Part shown: positions 9,776 through 19,286 of the stretch, piece by piece | Numbering within the stretch: position 1 is the stretch's first letter | How the letters are laid out: each line of letters begins with the position of its first letter | NCBI GenBank assembly: GCA_905233185.1 | Contig: CAJODB010000003.1 | Coordinates: 30,137-94,136 of the forward strand | Length of the DNA: 64,000 nucleotides | Direction of reading: 5' to 3' | From: an uncultured Alphaproteobacteria bacterium | GTDB taxonomy: Bacteria; Pseudomonadota; Alphaproteobacteria; UBA3830 | Program-made: the position numbers and the translations under genes | Notes under the pieces: model-generated | Databases searched by the model: none | Told to the model about the DNA's origin: nothing | Seen by the model: only the letters and a program-made list of their open reading frames with translations

Positions 9776-10330
9776 ATGTTTCAAGTGAGAATTCACGGAA
9801 GAGGCGGACAGGGAGTCGTTACAGCTGCGGAAATGTTGTCCATCGCTGCGTTTTTAGAAGGGAAATATGCACAAGCCTTTCCTAGTTTCGGTTCTGAAAG
9901 AATGGGAGCGCCTGTTGTATCATTCTGCCGCATATCTGATAAGGAAATAAGGCTGAGAGAGCCTATAAGCAATCCTGACGCCGTGATCATTCAAGATAAA
10001 TCCGTTATAGAACCTGCGCAAGCATTTGATGGAATCGTTGAAGGTGGTTTTGTTCTTGTAAATTCTCCGAATGAAGTTTCTGAAGAGCACAAAAAACACA
10101 AAAATCTCAGAAATGTAACTTTGAAGTGTGTCGGAGCGACTGAAATTGCTCTCCAACACATAGGGAAGCCGCTTCCTAATGCGATTTTGCTTGGAAGTTT
10201 CGCTGCTCTTACAAAAGCAATCAAAATTGAATCTGTAATTGAGGCTATAAAAACGAAATTTTCGGGCGCAATTGCAGAAAAAAATGTGGCCGCGACAATG
10301 GTTGCATACGAAAAAGTCATGACAATATAG
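9776..10330 (+). CDS. porG: Pyruvate:ferredoxin oxidoreductase, gamma subunit
   Basis: This is the POR/KOR gamma domain, about 184 aa, with the conserved opening MFQVRIHGRGGQGVVTAAEM and SFGSERMGAPV. It is one subunit of the enzyme that splits pyruvate with CoA into acetyl-CoA and CO2 and passes two electrons to ferredoxin. The ORF track starts at TTG 9764, but ATG 9776 has GGGAGGA just upstream and begins at the family's usual N-terminus. It is the first gene of an operon with porA, porB and the flavoprotein. The substrate is inferred from the PorA sequence next door. Confidence 0.93.
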   Translation: MFQVRIHGRGGQGVVTAAEMLSIAAFLEGKYAQAFPSFGSERMGAPVVSFCRISDKEIRLREPISNPDAVIIQDKSVIEPAQAFDGIVEGGFVLVNSPNEVSEEHKKHKNLRNVTLKCVGATEIALQHIGKPLPNAILLGSFAALTKAIKIESVIEAIKTKFSGAIAEKNVAATMVAYEKVMTI

Positions 10331-10360
10331 TATAATTACAAACTGAGGGGATGTAGTAAT

Positions 10361-11563
10361 ATGTTGTTTCAATTAGAGGGATCACAGGCGGTAGCTCGTG
10401 CAGTAGCTCTATGCAGACCGAAAACTGTTTGTGCGTATCCTATAACGCCTCAAACTCACATAGTAGAAGGGCTGGGAGAGCTTGTAAGATCAGGGAAACT
10501 TACTGATTGCGAGTATATCAATGTTGAATCTGAAATGGCAGCTTTAAGTGTTGCTATAGGTTCAGAGACAGCAGGTGTTCGAAGCTATACAGCTACATCA
10601 AGTCAGGGGCTTCTGTATATGATGGAAGCAGTGTATAACGCCTCTGGGATGGAGTTGCCTATAGTTATGACCCTCGGGAATCGTGCGATTGGAGCTCCGA
10701 TTAACATATGGAATGATCACACAGACGCAATGTCAGTACGTGACGCAGGTTGGATAATGCTTTTTGCCGAAACAAATCAGGAAGCAGTAGATTTGCATAT
10801 TCAGGCATTTAAAATTGCGGAAAAAGTAAAATGTCCTGTGATGGTTTGTGTTGACGGCTTCATTCTTACGCATGCATATGAACGTGTTGATCTTCCGACT
10901 CAGGAAGAGGTTGACGATTTCTTGCCACCATATGATCCGCATATCAGTTTAGATCCGAAAAATCCGAAGGCAATCGGAACAATGGTTCCTCCTGGATATT
11001 TTATGGAGGTACGTTGCTTGGCTCATAAGAAACAAATTGATGCTTTGAATGTTGTCGAATGTGTTGGAAATAAGTTCAAGGAAAAATTCGGAAGAGATTC
11101 CGGCGGTCTTGTGCGTGAGTATAATCTCGAAAAGGCTGAAACGGTTATTGTTACAATGGGTTCAGTTGCTGGTACTATAAAAGACACTATCGATGAATTG
11201 AATCAAAAAGGCGGAAAGTACGGCGTTTTGTCTATAGTAAGCTATAGACCATTTCCGGCTGAAGCAATACGAAAGGCCTTGAAAAAGGCTAAGAAAGTCA
11301 TAGTTTTAGAGAAAGCATTTGCTGTTGGAATCGGAGGAATTTTATTCCAAGAAATATCTCTCGCATTGAAGAACACAAAAACAGAAGTAAAATCGGTTGT
11401 TGCTGGTCTTGGTGGACGTGCAATAACTTCGGATATGATAAAAGAATATCTGAATCACAAAAATCATGATGATATGGTATTTTTGGGATTAAACAAAGAA
11501 GTTATCGAGAGGGAATGTCGACTGCTCGATAAAGGTTCTTGCGATTGCAAAAGTAGTTTTTAG
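10361..11563 (+). CDS. porA: Pyruvate:ferredoxin oxidoreductase, alpha subunit
   Basis: The 400-aa protein starts with the pyrimidine-binding domain of the TPP enzyme (EGSQAVARAVALCRPKTVCAYPITPQT). It has the catalytic-loop region NVESEMAALSVAIGSETAG and YTATSSQGLLYM, followed by the transketolase C-like domain. VDLPTQEEVDDFLPPY and the AFAVGIGG region resemble PorA rather than 2-oxoglutarate-specific KorA. GAGGGG lies upstream of ATG 10361. It forms the core TPP-binding heterodimer with PorB. Confidence 0.94.
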   Translation: MLFQLEGSQAVARAVALCRPKTVCAYPITPQTHIVEGLGELVRSGKLTDCEYINVESEMAALSVAIGSETAGVRSYTATSSQGLLYMMEAVYNASGMELPIVMTLGNRAIGAPINIWNDHTDAMSVRDAGWIMLFAETNQEAVDLHIQAFKIAEKVKCPVMVCVDGFILTHAYERVDLPTQEEVDDFLPPYDPHISLDPKNPKAIGTMVPPGYFMEVRCLAHKKQIDALNVVECVGNKFKEKFGRDSGGLVREYNLEKAETVIVTMGSVAGTIKDTIDELNQKGGKYGVLSIVSYRPFPAEAIRKALKKAKKVIVLEKAFAVGIGGILFQEISLALKNTKTEVKSVVAGLGGRAITSDMIKEYLNHKNHDDMVFLGLNKEVIERECRLLDKGSCDCKSSF

Positions 11564-11580
11564 TAGGGGAAGGAAATATC

Positions 11581-12549
11581 ATGTCCAACTCAACTATCGG
11601 AAGCAGATTATCAAAGAAAAAAAATTCTGTTCAGTCTCATTATGATAGACCGAATACTCTAAGTAGCGGTCACAGAGCATGTCAAGGATGTGGTGAAGCA
11701 TTAGCTGCCAGATGTGCTATTGATGCTGCTTATCATGCTACAAAAGGCAATATCGCTATCGTTAATGCAACAGGCTGTCTGGAAGTTTTTTCATGTGTAT
11801 TTCCTGAAAATGCCTGGAATGTACCATGGATGCACTCATTATTTGGAAATGCTCCTGCAGTCGCTACCGGAATGGCCGCAGCAATGCGAGCTCAAGGTAA
11901 AAACGTCAGAATAATCGCTCAAGGAGGCGATGGCGGAACAACAGATATCGGAATGGGAACCCTTTCTGGTATGTTTGAACGCAACGATGACGTTTTATAC
12001 ATTTGTTACGATAATCAGGCATATATGAATACAGGTGTTCAAAGATCAAGTGCAACACCAATTCTTGCGAGAACTGCGACTACGCTTCCTAATGCTGTAT
12101 ATGCAGGAAATGAAGTCGGTACAGGCAAAAATGTTCCTGAAATAGCAATTGCTCACAGAATACCATATGTTGCAACAGCAAGTATCGCAAATATCAAAGA
12201 TCTTGAGGAGAAGGTTGCAAAAGCGATAAATATAAGAGGAGCGAAATACGTTCATATTCATGTTCCTTGTCCGCTCGGATGGGGATATCCGACATCGGAG
12301 ACAATCAAAGTTGCGCGTGCGGCGGTTGAATGTGGTATGTTTCCGCTTTTTGAAGCTGAACACGGCAAAGTTGTTGGCTCAACTCCGATAGAAAATGTCA
12401 AACCTGTTGAGGAATATCTACGACTTCAACGACGCTTTGCTCATCTTTTTAGTAAAAACGCTAATCCTCAGGCAGTTGAAGAACTACAAAAAATCGCAAG
12501 CGCAAATATCGAAAAATATAAATTAAGCGGAGGCATTGCAAATGTCTAA
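11581..12549 (+). CDS. porB: Pyruvate:ferredoxin oxidoreductase, beta subunit
   Basis: The 322-aa TPP-binding subunit has the iron-sulfur Cys pair in GHRACQGCGEALAARC and a further Cys in NATGCLEVF. The TPP/Mg site reads GGDGGTTDIGMGTLSG with YDNQAYMNTG. Together these match PorB, which holds TPP and one [4Fe-4S] cluster. The gene is preceded by GGGGAAGG and follows porA by 17 bases. Its stop codon overlaps the ATG of the next gene, which indicates translational coupling. Confidence 0.95.
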   Translation: MSNSTIGSRLSKKKNSVQSHYDRPNTLSSGHRACQGCGEALAARCAIDAAYHATKGNIAIVNATGCLEVFSCVFPENAWNVPWMHSLFGNAPAVATGMAAAMRAQGKNVRIIAQGGDGGTTDIGMGTLSGMFERNDDVLYICYDNQAYMNTGVQRSSATPILARTATTLPNAVYAGNEVGTGKNVPEIAIAHRIPYVATASIANIKDLEEKVAKAINIRGAKYVHIHVPCPLGWGYPTSETIKVARAAVECGMFPLFEAEHGKVVGSTPIENVKPVEEYLRLQRRFAHLFSKNANPQAVEELQKIASANIEKYKLSGGIANV

Positions 12550-14158
12550 ATCTTCTAATCCATTCGCAATAGTTGATGATGCAGGAACCAGTCGAGCAAA
12601 TAAAACAGGTTCTTGGAAGACCATGTGTCCTCAGTATGTGCATAGAATGCCTCCTTGCAATGCTACATGTCCTGCTGGTGAGAATATACAGAAGTGGCTT
12701 TCATTGGCTCAGGAAGGAAAAATCCGTAAGGCATGGGAAGTTATGGTAAATGATAATCCCTTTCCAGCTGTAATGGGACGTGTTTGTTATCATACATGCG
12801 AAAGGGCATGTAACAGAGAGCAATTTGATGGAGCTGTGCACATCAATCTTATTGAAAGATCTATTGGCGATATTGCCCTCGAGAGTGAATGGAAATTTGA
12901 AACACCAAAAGAACATTCGGGAAAGAAAATTCTGATCGTGGGAGCAGGTCCAAGTGGATTATCTGCCGCATATTTCTTAAGAAAATTCGGTCATGAGGTT
13001 ACTATCTATGAAAGCCAGATAAAATCAGGTGGTATGATGCGGTATGGTGTTCCAAGATATCGCTTATCACGTGCTGTTTTAGATGCAGAAATCAGGAGAA
13101 TTATAGAAACAGGTGTAAAGTTAGTCTGCAATAAGCGAGTGACTCATTTAAAAAATGAAATAGATAATTTTGATGCGGTTTATATTGCTACAGGGGCATT
13201 CATGGCAGCAAAAACCGATATTGAGGTAAAAGGTAATTCTTGCACAGTTATTGATGCTGTGGATCTATTTAAGAAGCTTGAAAATGGTATGGATATGCCA
13301 AACCTCGGGAAGCATGTTCTTGTGTATGGAGGTGGAAATACAGCTATCGATGCAGCAAGAACAGCTTTAAGACTTGGTGCGGAATCCGTAAAAATTGTTT
13401 ATCGCAGAACAATCAACAATATGCCTGCACACAAAGAAGAAATACAAGACGCATTAAAGGAAGGTGTAGAAATATTGTGTCTTAGCTGCATAGGAATGAT
13501 CGATGGTAATAATGTTCTTGTAAATAAGATGGATTATGACGAAGAGAATGACATTCTTTCGGTTTCCGGTGAAAAAGATATTATACAGGCTGATTCTGTA
13601 ATTTTTGCTATCGGGCAGTCTATCGATGAAGGAATCCTTGACGGAATAGATGGCATAGCTGTTTCTGAAAAGGGTGTTATCGAAATCGACAAAAATATGA
13701 TGACGGGTGCAAAAGGCATTTTTGCTGGTGGAGATGTTGTTCCATGCAAAAGGACTGTCACGCATGCGATAGGACATGGTAAGAAGGCAGCAAAATGCAT
13801 TGATGCATATTTAAACGGTGTCGAGATTACGCAAAATGTGAAACCAGAAGTGGCGAATTTTAAGAAACTGAACACAGCTTATTATAAAAAGGTTGCAAGA
13901 GCTGAAATACAGAAAAATCAGGCATTATCATTTTCAGAAAGCGACATTTCTCTGACAGAAAGAGAATTGATAGGCGAAGCAGAGCGTTGTTTCTCATGCG
14001 GAAATTGTTTCCATTGCGATAACTGTTACGGTCTATGCCCAGATGGAGCGATACATAAGGCAGAAGACGGTACATTGGAAATAGATCTGGAGTACTGCAA
14101 AGGATGTGGAATCTGTGCCTCTGAATGCCCATGTGGTGCTATCAAGATGACATCGTGA
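12542..14158 (+). CDS. GltD-like NAD(P)H flavoprotein fused to a PorD-like 2x[4Fe-4S] ferredoxin tail
   Basis: The N-terminal Cys-rich GltD domain (CNATCPAGENIQKW, CYHTCERACNRE) comes first. It is followed by an FAD-binding GAGPSGLSAAYFLRKFG, an NAD(P)-binding GGGNTAIDAARTALRLG and FAGGDVV. The last 70 residues hold Cys motifs typical of bacterial ferredoxins: CFSCGNCFHCDNCYGLCP and CKGCGICASECPCG. The protein likely replaces a separate delta subunit and moves electrons between PFOR and NAD(P). It starts at ATG 12542, which overlaps the porB stop and follows AGCGGAGG; the TTG at 12536 is less likely. About 538 aa, intact. The direction of electron flow is inference. Confidence 0.9.
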   Translation: MSKSSNPFAIVDDAGTSRANKTGSWKTMCPQYVHRMPPCNATCPAGENIQKWLSLAQEGKIRKAWEVMVNDNPFPAVMGRVCYHTCERACNREQFDGAVHINLIERSIGDIALESEWKFETPKEHSGKKILIVGAGPSGLSAAYFLRKFGHEVTIYESQIKSGGMMRYGVPRYRLSRAVLDAEIRRIIETGVKLVCNKRVTHLKNEIDNFDAVYIATGAFMAAKTDIEVKGNSCTVIDAVDLFKKLENGMDMPNLGKHVLVYGGGNTAIDAARTALRLGAESVKIVYRRTINNMPAHKEEIQDALKEGVEILCLSCIGMIDGNNVLVNKMDYDEENDILSVSGEKDIIQADSVIFAIGQSIDEGILDGIDGIAVSEKGVIEIDKNMMTGAKGIFAGGDVVPCKRTVTHAIGHGKKAAKCIDAYLNGVEITQNVKPEVANFKKLNTAYYKKVARAEIQKNQALSFSESDISLTERELIGEAERCFSCGNCFHCDNCYGLCPDGAIHKAEDGTLEIDLEYCKGCGICASECPCGAIKMTS

Positions 14159-14302
14159 AGGGGAAATAGGGAAGGGGAGTCTAAAGGAACGGGTGCATAC
14201 TGCGTTTCTTCATAATGGACTGTAGGTTTCCCTTTTCCATTCAGAATAATAAATCGGTGGGTGGAAATTTATTACTTCCTTTATACTGGTAACAATCCGT
14301 TG

Positions 14303-14327
14303 TCGGAGATTTGTTTAAGATTTCCGA
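14303..14327. other. Hairpin in the 210-bp gap after the por operon
   Basis: TCGGAGAT and ATTTCCGA form an 8-bp stem (one G-T pair) around a 9-base loop, between the convergent por operon and fabK-like gene. No T-run follows on either strand, so it is at best a weak terminator. The preceding 14160-14240 stretch is purine-rich (GGGAAATAGGGAAGGGG) with a pyrimidine match GGTTTCCCTTTTCC, so a structured 3' UTR is possible. I do not recognise an RNA family. Confidence 0.3.
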
Positions 14328-14368
14328 AATAACGTGACAGTATCTCCAATTTGTGTCAGATCAGTGCT

Positions 14369-15409
14369 TTATCCTCGTTTTTCCAGCATTATTTCGGCTT
14401 CGGATAATAACGTATCGATGATATCGGAAATGGAACGCTCTTCTTTTATAAGCCCAACAATTTGTCCAGCCATCATGGAACCTCGTTCTGTGTCGCCTTC
14501 TCGTGCAGCTCTGCGCAGTGCTCCTGCCCAAAAATGCTCAAGCATTAGACGACCTTCTTCAAGAGACACCTCTCCACGCTCAAATTTCCCTATAACCTCA
14601 CGTTGACGAGCAATAAATTCCTCTGTTCCAACATTTTCAAGAACACGGACTGGTGCAATCGGAAATTTTTTATGTAATTGAACAGGAGTAACGGCATCTC
14701 GTCCACTAGCTCGTAGAAATGCTCGTTTGAAATTCTCATGCGCAGTGGACTCTTTGCAACATGCGAAAACGCTTCCAAGTTGGCATCCTATAGCGCCAAG
14801 CAACAACATTCCCGCAAAAATTTCGCCACGCAAAATTCCTCCCGCGACAAAAATCGGGTATTCAGGTAAGTTAAGCAAAACGTCTTGAATAAGAACAAGT
14901 GTAGAGATAGGGCCAACATGACCACCAGCTTCGCTTCCTTCTAGAATTAATGCATCAATTCCGTTTTTAAAGAGACGTTTTGCGATAGAAAGCGCAGGAG
15001 CAAAGGACATTACTTGAATACCATACGAATGGATTTTTGAAATGACTTCTTTGTCAGGTACACCTCCCGCGATAATTATGTGCGATACTTTCTTTTCATG
15101 GCATACTTCGATAAGGTCGTGCAGTTTTGGATTCACGTATATTATATTTACGCCAAAATTGCGTGGTGTTTTTTGTTGAGTTGCCTCGATTTCCTTTCTA
15201 AGAAGGTCTCCATCCATCGCACCAGAAGCAAGTACGCCGAATATCCCCGCATTGGACATAGCAGATACAAGAGTTGCATCAGAAATCCAGGTCATAGCAC
15301 CACCAAGAATGGCATAATCAGAACCAAGAATATCGCATCCTCGTTTCATTAGATTCTGGATTTTCGGATATTTGATGTTTTTTTTGCTTTTTACATTATT
15401 ATCTGTCAT
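14369..15409 (-). CDS. FMN-dependent FabK-like enoyl-ACP reductase / nitronate monooxygenase family
   Basis: This is a TIM-barrel flavoprotein of about 346 aa. It carries AILGGAMTWISDATLVSAMSNAGIFG near the N-terminus and GSEAGGHVG with the family's conserved His. The C-terminal GALRRAAREGDTERGSMMAG followed by QIVGLI resembles FabK (enoyl-ACP reductase II) more than classical nitronate monooxygenase. If it is FabK it performs the last step of fatty-acid elongation. ATG 15409 overlaps the lysC stop as ATGA, so I prefer it to the TTG at 15424. FabK versus nitronate monooxygenase cannot be settled by eye. Confidence 0.82.
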   Translation of the reverse strand: MTDNNVKSKKNIKYPKIQNLMKRGCDILGSDYAILGGAMTWISDATLVSAMSNAGIFGVLASGAMDGDLLRKEIEATQQKTPRNFGVNIIYVNPKLHDLIEVCHEKKVSHIIIAGGVPDKEVISKIHSYGIQVMSFAPALSIAKRLFKNGIDALILEGSEAGGHVGPISTLVLIQDVLLNLPEYPIFVAGGILRGEIFAGMLLLGAIGCQLGSVFACCKESTAHENFKRAFLRASGRDAVTPVQLHKKFPIAPVRVLENVGTEEFIARQREVIGKFERGEVSLEEGRLMLEHFWAGALRRAAREGDTERGSMMAGQIVGLIKEERSISDIIDTLLSEAEIMLEKRG

Positions 15410-16581
15410 TTGTTCAATCCACAATATTTATGTAATACAGAAATAGCTTCCAGTAACTGTTCAGTCGCAACGATTATATTGACTTTATGCGATGTTACTA
15501 TACCGATAAATGAATCTATCTTATATTTTTTTAGCTCAGTAATAAAATTTTGACCGAAATCAATATTTAAACTCGATCCTACAACGCTTATTTTTGAAAG
15601 CGGTTTTCGTGAAAATTTATAGCGTGCATCAGATATTAAATTGCTCTCTCGAACAAGCGTAAGAGCGACTGACGCATGGCGCTTATCAAGCATTACGTTG
15701 ATTTTTCCTCTATTTTCTGCAAAATCGCATTGGATAAAATTTTTTGCAAGAAGATCTTGAATATCCTCTTTCAATGCGCCTTCTTTCAAAGATAATTGCA
15801 TTTGTGATAGCGCAGGCGTAATAGCCATTCCACAAAAACGTTTTGATTTAGCCGTCGGCGATATTATAGTTCCGGGAGCTTTTATAAAGCTGGAAGCAAC
15901 ACGGACAATGACTTTTTTCTCCATGGCGTAAAGAACAGATTGCTCTTGAAGGACTTTTGCGCCTTGTGAAGCCATTTCAAGCATTTCTGCATAGCATATC
16001 TCATCAATTCGTTGAGCTCCTGTATATAAGTTTGGATCTACGGTGTATACACCATCGACATCAGAGTATATTTCGCATAAATCGGCTTCTATGGCGGAGG
16101 AAACTGCAACAGCGGTAAGATCGGATCCGCCACGACCAAGTGTTGTAGTCTTTCCTTCTTGGCTTACTCCCTGAAATCCGCAAACAACGGGAACTATACC
16201 ATTTGCAAGATCCTTATTAAGGTTAACGGGATTAACATTTTGAATAATAGCATGTCCGTAGTTATTATTTGTAAAAATCGGTACCTGCCAAGATGCATAT
16301 GATCGTGATTTTATGCCGACGTTCTCAAGTGCTATAGCGGTTAATCCTGCTGTCACAAGCTCGCCTGATGAAAGAACAGTATCATATTCGGGATGTCCTT
16401 CATTTGCTCCAAGAGAATTTACGCAATCGACGAATTTGTTTGTTACACCTGCCATTGCTGATACAACGACAACAATATCTTTATGTTTCAACTTACTTTC
16501 AGCAACTATTTCAGCAACATTTTTGATTCTGTCCAGAGTTGCTACAGATGTTCCACCGAATTTTTGAACAATACGTGCCAT
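15406..16581 (-). CDS. lysC: Aspartate kinase
   Basis: This enzyme phosphorylates aspartate, the first step toward lysine, diaminopimelate, threonine and methionine. The amino-acid kinase domain opens with IVQKFGGTSVATLDRIK and includes TTTLGRGGSDLTAVAV and YSDVDGVYTVDP. Two C-terminal ACT domains (SLKEGALKEDIQDL, ISVVGSSLNIDFGQ) would sense end product. The 391 aa are typical. It is coupled to the fabK-like gene by a 4-base overlap. Asd, the next enzyme of the pathway, is also in the window at 49.6 kb. Confidence 0.95.
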   Translation of the reverse strand: MARIVQKFGGTSVATLDRIKNVAEIVAESKLKHKDIVVVVSAMAGVTNKFVDCVNSLGANEGHPEYDTVLSSGELVTAGLTAIALENVGIKSRSYASWQVPIFTNNNYGHAIIQNVNPVNLNKDLANGIVPVVCGFQGVSQEGKTTTLGRGGSDLTAVAVSSAIEADLCEIYSDVDGVYTVDPNLYTGAQRIDEICYAEMLEMASQGAKVLQEQSVLYAMEKKVIVRVASSFIKAPGTIISPTAKSKRFCGMAITPALSQMQLSLKEGALKEDIQDLLAKNFIQCDFAENRGKINVMLDKRHASVALTLVRESNLISDARYKFSRKPLSKISVVGSSLNIDFGQNFITELKKYKIDSFIGIVTSHKVNIIVATEQLLEAISVLHKYCGLNK

Positions 16582-16593
16582 AAAATTATTGCC

Positions 16594-17409
16594 TCATACG
16601 GCTGCTGCCAATAAATCTTGAGAAACAGGAATTCTCATTAATGTAATGAGTTCACGCAATTCTTGTCGAGCAGCAACGTGAGAAAGATTCATTGCATTGT
16701 CGGTATTCTTCAGATCGAGAAGAGTTGTACCAGATAAAAAAAGTTCCTTAAAAATCACACGTTCGCAGAAACCGTTTCCAAGTCTGAAACTAAGTCGCTT
16801 TGCAAGAGCTTCCAGAACAGCATTCACATCGCCCCTATTTTTTGTATACAGAGTAGAGAGACGATTTTTAATAACTATCCAATCGAGAGGTTTCTCTCCT
16901 CTTTTCGCACGCTCTTTACGCTGATCCCACACCATTTCGGCATATATACTTGGGCGCAGATTCTTTATGTCACCGTCAGATATCTTTACAATGACATCTA
17001 AATCAACAAAGCTGTCATTTATCGGAGTTATAAGTGTATCCGCATAAGAATGGGCTAATTGTGACAGAAAAGTATTATTTCCGGGAGTATCTATTACAAT
17101 AAAGTTATTTCCCGAAAGCTCATTCATAGCATTTTCGAATGCGTAGCGTTCCGTTTGCTCTGTTTCAATTTTATTCTGTGCGTCACTTCTGGCAATTGAT
17201 ATGTGCTGAGGCAATTTTAGAGACGGATCACCACTTGCTGAGCGATTTCTATTCTCGAAATAGTGAGTAAACGTACCTTGTCTTGCGTCAATATCGATAG
17301 TTCCAACTTTACAACCCAAGTTTAGAAGATAAACAGCGGTATGCATTGCAATTGTGGATTTTCCCGTACCGCCTTTTTCGTTTCCGAAGACAATGACATA
17401 TGGTTTCAT
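16594..17409 (-). CDS. mipZ: Division-site ATPase MipZ (ParA/MinD superfamily)
   Basis: MipZ forms a gradient from the chromosome pole-proximal regions and inhibits FtsZ, so that cells divide in the middle. The deviant Walker A reads GNEKGGTGKSTIAMH. It is followed by IDIDARQGTFTHYFENR, VIDTPGNNTFLSQLAHS, TPINDSFVDLDV, DWIVIKNRLSTLYTKNR and VIFKELFLSGTTLLDL. This order matches Caulobacter MipZ closely along the whole 271 aa. MipZ is characteristic of alphaproteobacteria that lack MinCDE, so this gene is the best taxonomic marker in the window. It lies 12 bases upstream of lysC on the same strand. Confidence 0.93.
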   Translation of the reverse strand: MKPYVIVFGNEKGGTGKSTIAMHTAVYLLNLGCKVGTIDIDARQGTFTHYFENRNRSASGDPSLKLPQHISIARSDAQNKIETEQTERYAFENAMNELSGNNFIVIDTPGNNTFLSQLAHSYADTLITPINDSFVDLDVIVKISDGDIKNLRPSIYAEMVWDQRKERAKRGEKPLDWIVIKNRLSTLYTKNRGDVNAVLEALAKRLSFRLGNGFCERVIFKELFLSGTTLLDLKNTDNAMNLSHVAARQELRELITLMRIPVSQDLLAAAV

Positions 17410-17434
17410 ATTCTTATACCCTTCTATTATTCAG

Positions 17435-18259
17435 TCACTCAGTACTTATTCCCTGTTGAGAATTCTTTCTGTGTACAGCAATAGCTGCTATTATGACACC
17501 AATTGAGAGAACAGTCATCAAAATTGTAGCTAAAGCGTTTATTTCAGGGGATATACCGAAACGTAAACTGGAAAAGACTATCATAGGCAGGGTTGTTGCT
17601 CCAGGTCCTGCAACAAAGCTCGCAATAACAACGTCGTCAAGAGAAAGAGCAAAAGCAAGCAACCAGCCTAGAACAATACTCGGAAAAATCATCGGAAGAG
17701 TGATTACAAAAAAGACTTTAAGCGGTGATGCGCCAAGATCAAGTGCTGCTTCTTCTATAGATCGATCAAAATCCTGTAATCGGGCCTGAACAAGCATTGT
17801 TACATATGAAAGAGTCAAGGTGATATGGGCAATTATGACCGTTGTAGTACCTCTTCCGGCAGGCCAACCGAAAATTTTCTCCATACCTACAAAAAGCATC
17901 AGTATAGATAATCCAAGCACAACCTCAGGCATAACCAACGGAGCAGTTACAGCACCTATAAAAAGCGATTTTCCGCGAAAACCATGAAATCTTGTAATAA
18001 CAATAGCTGCGATGGTTCCTATTACAACTGAAACTGTAGCTGATATCGTTGCGACCTTAAGGCTCGTGAACGTTGCCCTCAAGATAATAGGGTCAGACAA
18101 CAGAGCTTTATACCATTTTAAAGAAAATCCTGACCATACACTAACAAGCCGCGATTCATTGAACGAATAAACAACAATGCAAATAAGCGGGAAGTACAAG
18201 AACATATATCCGAAGAATAAAATAACGTTTGGCCATTTGATTTTCATCTTACCGTACAT
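17435..18259 (-). CDS. potI: Spermidine/putrescine ABC transporter permease PotI/PotC
   Basis: This is an inner-membrane permease of 274 aa with six predicted helices and the inner-membrane component loop EEAALDLGASPLKVFFVITLP that contacts the ATPase. WSGFSLKWYKALL and SLDDVVIASFVAGPG are typical of PotC/PotI. The start overlaps the end of potH by about 11 bases. The ATPase (44.9 kb) is elsewhere in the window, and no substrate-binding protein is visible. The substrate is therefore inferred from the family. Confidence 0.9.
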   Translation of the reverse strand: MYGKMKIKWPNVILFFGYMFLYFPLICIVVYSFNESRLVSVWSGFSLKWYKALLSDPIILRATFTSLKVATISATVSVVIGTIAAIVITRFHGFRGKSLFIGAVTAPLVMPEVVLGLSILMLFVGMEKIFGWPAGRGTTTVIIAHITLTLSYVTMLVQARLQDFDRSIEEAALDLGASPLKVFFVITLPMIFPSIVLGWLLAFALSLDDVVIASFVAGPGATTLPMIVFSSLRFGISPEINALATILMTVLSIGVIIAAIAVHRKNSQQGISTE

Positions 18260-19187
18260 CCCTTAAAAGTCTGATTTCTTTACGTCTTTGCGCGAGGACG
18301 ATCGGAAATACAACAAACATCAGTAAAATTATCGACAATGCAGCAGCTGTAGGCCATGAAAGATTACCGAAAAACTCATTCCAAACTAATCGTCCAATTG
18401 TGAGAGTCTGTGCACCTCCCAAAAGTTCAGGGATAACGAATTCTCCGATTGCCGGAACAAAAACCAAAGCGGAACCTGCGTATATTCCGGGCATCGCAAG
18501 CGGAACAACAATAGAAAAAAATGCTGTCATGGGAGAACTGCCTAAATCATAGGCTGCTTCGATAAGTGTGTAATCGATTTTTTCTATTGCGCTGTAAAGT
18601 GGAAATATCATAAACGGCAGATATGCGTAAATAATGCCTATACATGCCGCATAAGAGTTGTTCATCAACTGCAATGGTGCGTCTATCAGATGAAACTTCA
18701 TTAGGAAACTGTTAATAAATCCGCTTGGGCTAAGCAGCATAAGCCACGCATATACTCTTATTAGAAACGAGGTCCAGAACGGCAAAATTACCAACGTTAG
18801 CAACATTGCTCGTACTTTCGGCGATGATCTTACTATTGCCAGTGCCATAGGGAATCCGATTAGCAAGCAACATATTGTAGATGCTCCTGCGATCAGTACT
18901 GATGTTGCAAAACCGCGCATATACATTTCGTTACTGAGTAAACTCATATAGTTGCCTAAATTAAGACGGATTTGCAGTACATTTCCGGAAATCCAATCGA
19001 CCAAACTTGTATATGGCGGAGATGATATGACGCTGTCGGACAGGCTGATTTTCAGCAAAATAAAACAAGGGCAAAGAAAAAAAACAATAATCCACGCTGA
19101 TGGTAAAGAGATCAGGAAGTTTCTTCCCGTAATCTTTTTTGCTAAGTTCGTAAGACGATAAATTATTAACTCTTCTATCCTATACAT
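18249..19187 (-). CDS. potH: Spermidine/putrescine ABC transporter permease PotH/PotB
   Basis: The 312-aa permease has an N-terminal membrane segment (ISLPSAWIIVFFLCPCFILL), a periplasmic loop and the binding-protein-dependent permease core with EAAYDLGSSPMTAFFSIVVPL. FVPAIGEFVIPELLGG and RLVWNEFFG are hallmarks of PotH/PotB. It forms the membrane heterodimer with PotI, with which it overlaps. Import of polyamines from a host would be a plausible role. Confidence 0.9.
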   Translation of the reverse strand: MYRIEELIIYRLTNLAKKITGRNFLISLPSAWIIVFFLCPCFILLKISLSDSVISSPPYTSLVDWISGNVLQIRLNLGNYMSLLSNEMYMRGFATSVLIAGASTICCLLIGFPMALAIVRSSPKVRAMLLTLVILPFWTSFLIRVYAWLMLLSPSGFINSFLMKFHLIDAPLQLMNNSYAACIGIIYAYLPFMIFPLYSAIEKIDYTLIEAAYDLGSSPMTAFFSIVVPLAMPGIYAGSALVFVPAIGEFVIPELLGGAQTLTIGRLVWNEFFGNLSWPTAAALSIILLMFVVFPIVLAQRRKEIRLLRDVR

Positions 19188-19286
19188 TTCAAATCACGTA
19201 TAATTAAATATCGACATAGTTTTATATTTTATTGCACGGAAACAACCTATCAAGTTATTTTCGCGTTATCAATGGGATTTTATTGA

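Noticed and set aside
14159-14368. Possible 4.5S or 6S RNA gene after the por operon
   Set aside because: The stretch is purine-rich and could fold, but the conserved SRP RNA tetraloop region and a convincing 6S shape are not visible.
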